This document shows, one piece after another, positions 5,709-6,496 of a stretch of 6,496 nt of DNA (position 1 is the stretch's first letter; each line of letters opens with the position of its first letter). A program made the position numbers and the translations under genes. This stretch comes from Deltaproteobacteria bacterium. GTDB taxonomy: Bacteria > Desulfobacterota > GWC2-55-46. The notes beneath the pieces are model-generated. The model worked only from the letters and a program-made list of their open reading frames with translations. It was not told the DNA's origin and ran no database searches. The stretch covers positions 1-6,496 of the forward strand of contig JAUSLB010000098.1 of NCBI GenBank assembly GCA_030646655.1. Reading direction: 5' to 3'.

Positions 5709-6496
5709 ATGTCCCGGACTTTTCCGAAGCTTTTAAGCCTCATAGAAAAAAGGGAGGCAACAGTGGCCGTTATGGGGCTCGGCTACGTCGGCCTCCCGAT
5801 AGCCATCAGGTTCTGCGAGGAAGGGTTTAGTGTAGTCGGCCTTGACCTCGATCAGGAAAAGATCAGGCTGATCAACGAAGGCTTTTCCTACATAAAGCAC
5901 ATCCCCTCAAGCAGGGTCTCAGCGTTCGTAAGGAAGGAACCCCCTGCCCTTATCGCCACATCCGATATGTCGATGCTCTCGTATGCGGATGCCGTTATAA
6001 TCTGCGTGCCCACTCCGCTGTCGGATAAGAGGGAGCCTGATCTAAGCCATGTCGATGCCGCGGCAAGGGAAGTGGCTAAATACCTAAGGCCCGGCACTCT
6101 CGTCTCCCTTGAGTCCACCACATACCCGGGCACGACCGAAGAGATACTCCTTCCCCTCTTTTCCGCCAAAGGGCTTAAGCCCGGAAAGGACTTTTTCCTC
6201 GTCTTTTCGCCTGAAAGGGAGGACCCGGGGAGGACGGATTTCACCACCAAGAACACCCCCAAGATAGTCGGCGGGATAACAAAAATGTGCTCAAGGGCTG
6301 GATGCGCCCTTTATTCCAGCATTATAGAGAATATCGTCCCGGTGACCTCAACGAGGGTCGCCGAGATGTCAAAGCTCCTCGAGAACATCTACCGCTCCGT
6401 CAATATAGCCCTCGTGAACGAGCTTAAGATGCTCTGCGACAGGATGGGGATAGACATCTGGGAGGTGATAGAGGCCTCCAAGACAAAGCCCTTCGG
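5709..6496 (+). CDS. wbpA: nucleotide-sugar dehydrogenase, probably UDP-GlcNAc 6-dehydrogenase (partial, 3' end outside window)
   Basis: 262 complete codons before the window ends. It oxidises the C6 hydroxyl of a UDP-sugar to a carboxylate with two NAD+, supplying acidic sugars for surface polysaccharide; cytoplasmic. The N-terminal Rossmann domain has GLGYVGLP (23-30) with Asp46 at the end of the second strand, ICVPTPL (98-104), ESTTYPGTTEE (135-145) and FSPERE (166-171). The central domain has E219, K222 and N226 in AEMSKLLEN, and the stretch SVNIALVNELKMLCDRMGIDIWEVIEA (230-256) matches the WbpA-type subgroup better than UDP-glucose dehydrogenases. The catalytic cysteine (GGHC motif) lies past the window edge, so activity cannot be checked. 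The start is supported by GAAAGGGG at 5696-5703, inside the end of the prsR remnant; the gap is 2 bases, so it is read through from upstream. A UDP-ManNAc or UDP-glucose substrate remains possible. Confidence 0.9.
   Translation, partial: MSRTFPKLLSLIEKREATVAVMGLGYVGLPIAIRFCEEGFSVVGLDLDQEKIRLINEGFSYIKHIPSSRVSAFVRKEPPALIATSDMSMLSYADAVIICVPTPLSDKREPDLSHVDAAAREVAKYLRPGTLVSLESTTYPGTTEEILLPLFSAKGLKPGKDFFLVFSPEREDPGRTDFTTKNTPKIVGGITKMCSRAGCALYSSIIENIVPVTSTRVAEMSKLLENIYRSVNIALVNELKMLCDRMGIDIWEVIEASKTKPF

Noticed and set aside
5888..6262. 124-aa minus-strand reading frame
   Set aside because: It lies opposite the clearly conserved nucleotide-sugar dehydrogenase and its translation shows no known motif.
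1..6496. CRISPR arrays, tRNA or rRNA genes, insertion sequences
   Set aside because: No regularly spaced repeats, cloverleaf, rRNA segments, transposase or terminal inverted repeats were seen; the only exact repeats noticed are PKD codons.

Overview
This is a GC-rich window of about 6.5 kb from a Gram-negative bacterium. It holds part of an exopolysaccharide/exosortase (PEP-CTERM type) locus. A PrsK/PrsR-type sensor-regulator pair, an exosortase, envelope-polysaccharide enzymes and a CFI-box surface protein together suggest a Desulfobacterota, Nitrospirota or Geobacter-like environmental lineage. Frequent AGG and ATA codons fit that, but the exact taxon cannot be read from the window.

Layout. 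At 43-1863 (+) a family-2 glycosyltransferase is followed without any gap by an exosortase of about 310 aa. A strong 15-bp hairpin at 1865-1898 lies between convergent genes. At 1911-3734 (-) is a secreted protein with three fibronectin-III-like domains, two PKD domains, a Gly-rich linker, a CFIATAAYG box and a C-terminal membrane anchor. The divergent intergenic region (3735-4025) is dense with regulation. On the minus strand it has a CRP/FNR-like palindrome, a -10-like element, a c-di-GMP-I (GEMM-I) class riboswitch aptamer, an intrinsic terminator and then the ribosome binding site of the surface-protein gene. At 4026-5706 (+) lie the N-terminal part of a PrsK-like membrane histidine kinase and, directly joined to it, the C-terminal part of a PrsR-like sigma-54 activator. 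The catalytic core of the kinase and the N-terminal half of the regulator are missing. At 5709 and beyond is a WbpA-like nucleotide-sugar dehydrogenase, cut by the window end.

How it fits together. The dehydrogenase would make an acidic sugar nucleotide, the glycosyltransferase would use sugar nucleotides for an exported polysaccharide, and the exosortase would process surface proteins carrying a C-terminal sorting signal. The CFI-box protein is a cell-surface protein whose expression appears to be set by a cyclic dinucleotide through its leader RNA.

The most notable signal is that leader. It aligns base for base with the Vc2 core across positions 14-51, but has A instead of G at the ligand-contacting position 20. 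That change is the hallmark of the Geobacter riboswitches that sense 3',3'-cyclic AMP-GMP. The second notable point is the collapsed prsK-prsR junction, which is either a real deletion of roughly 1.5-2 kb or an assembly misjoin.
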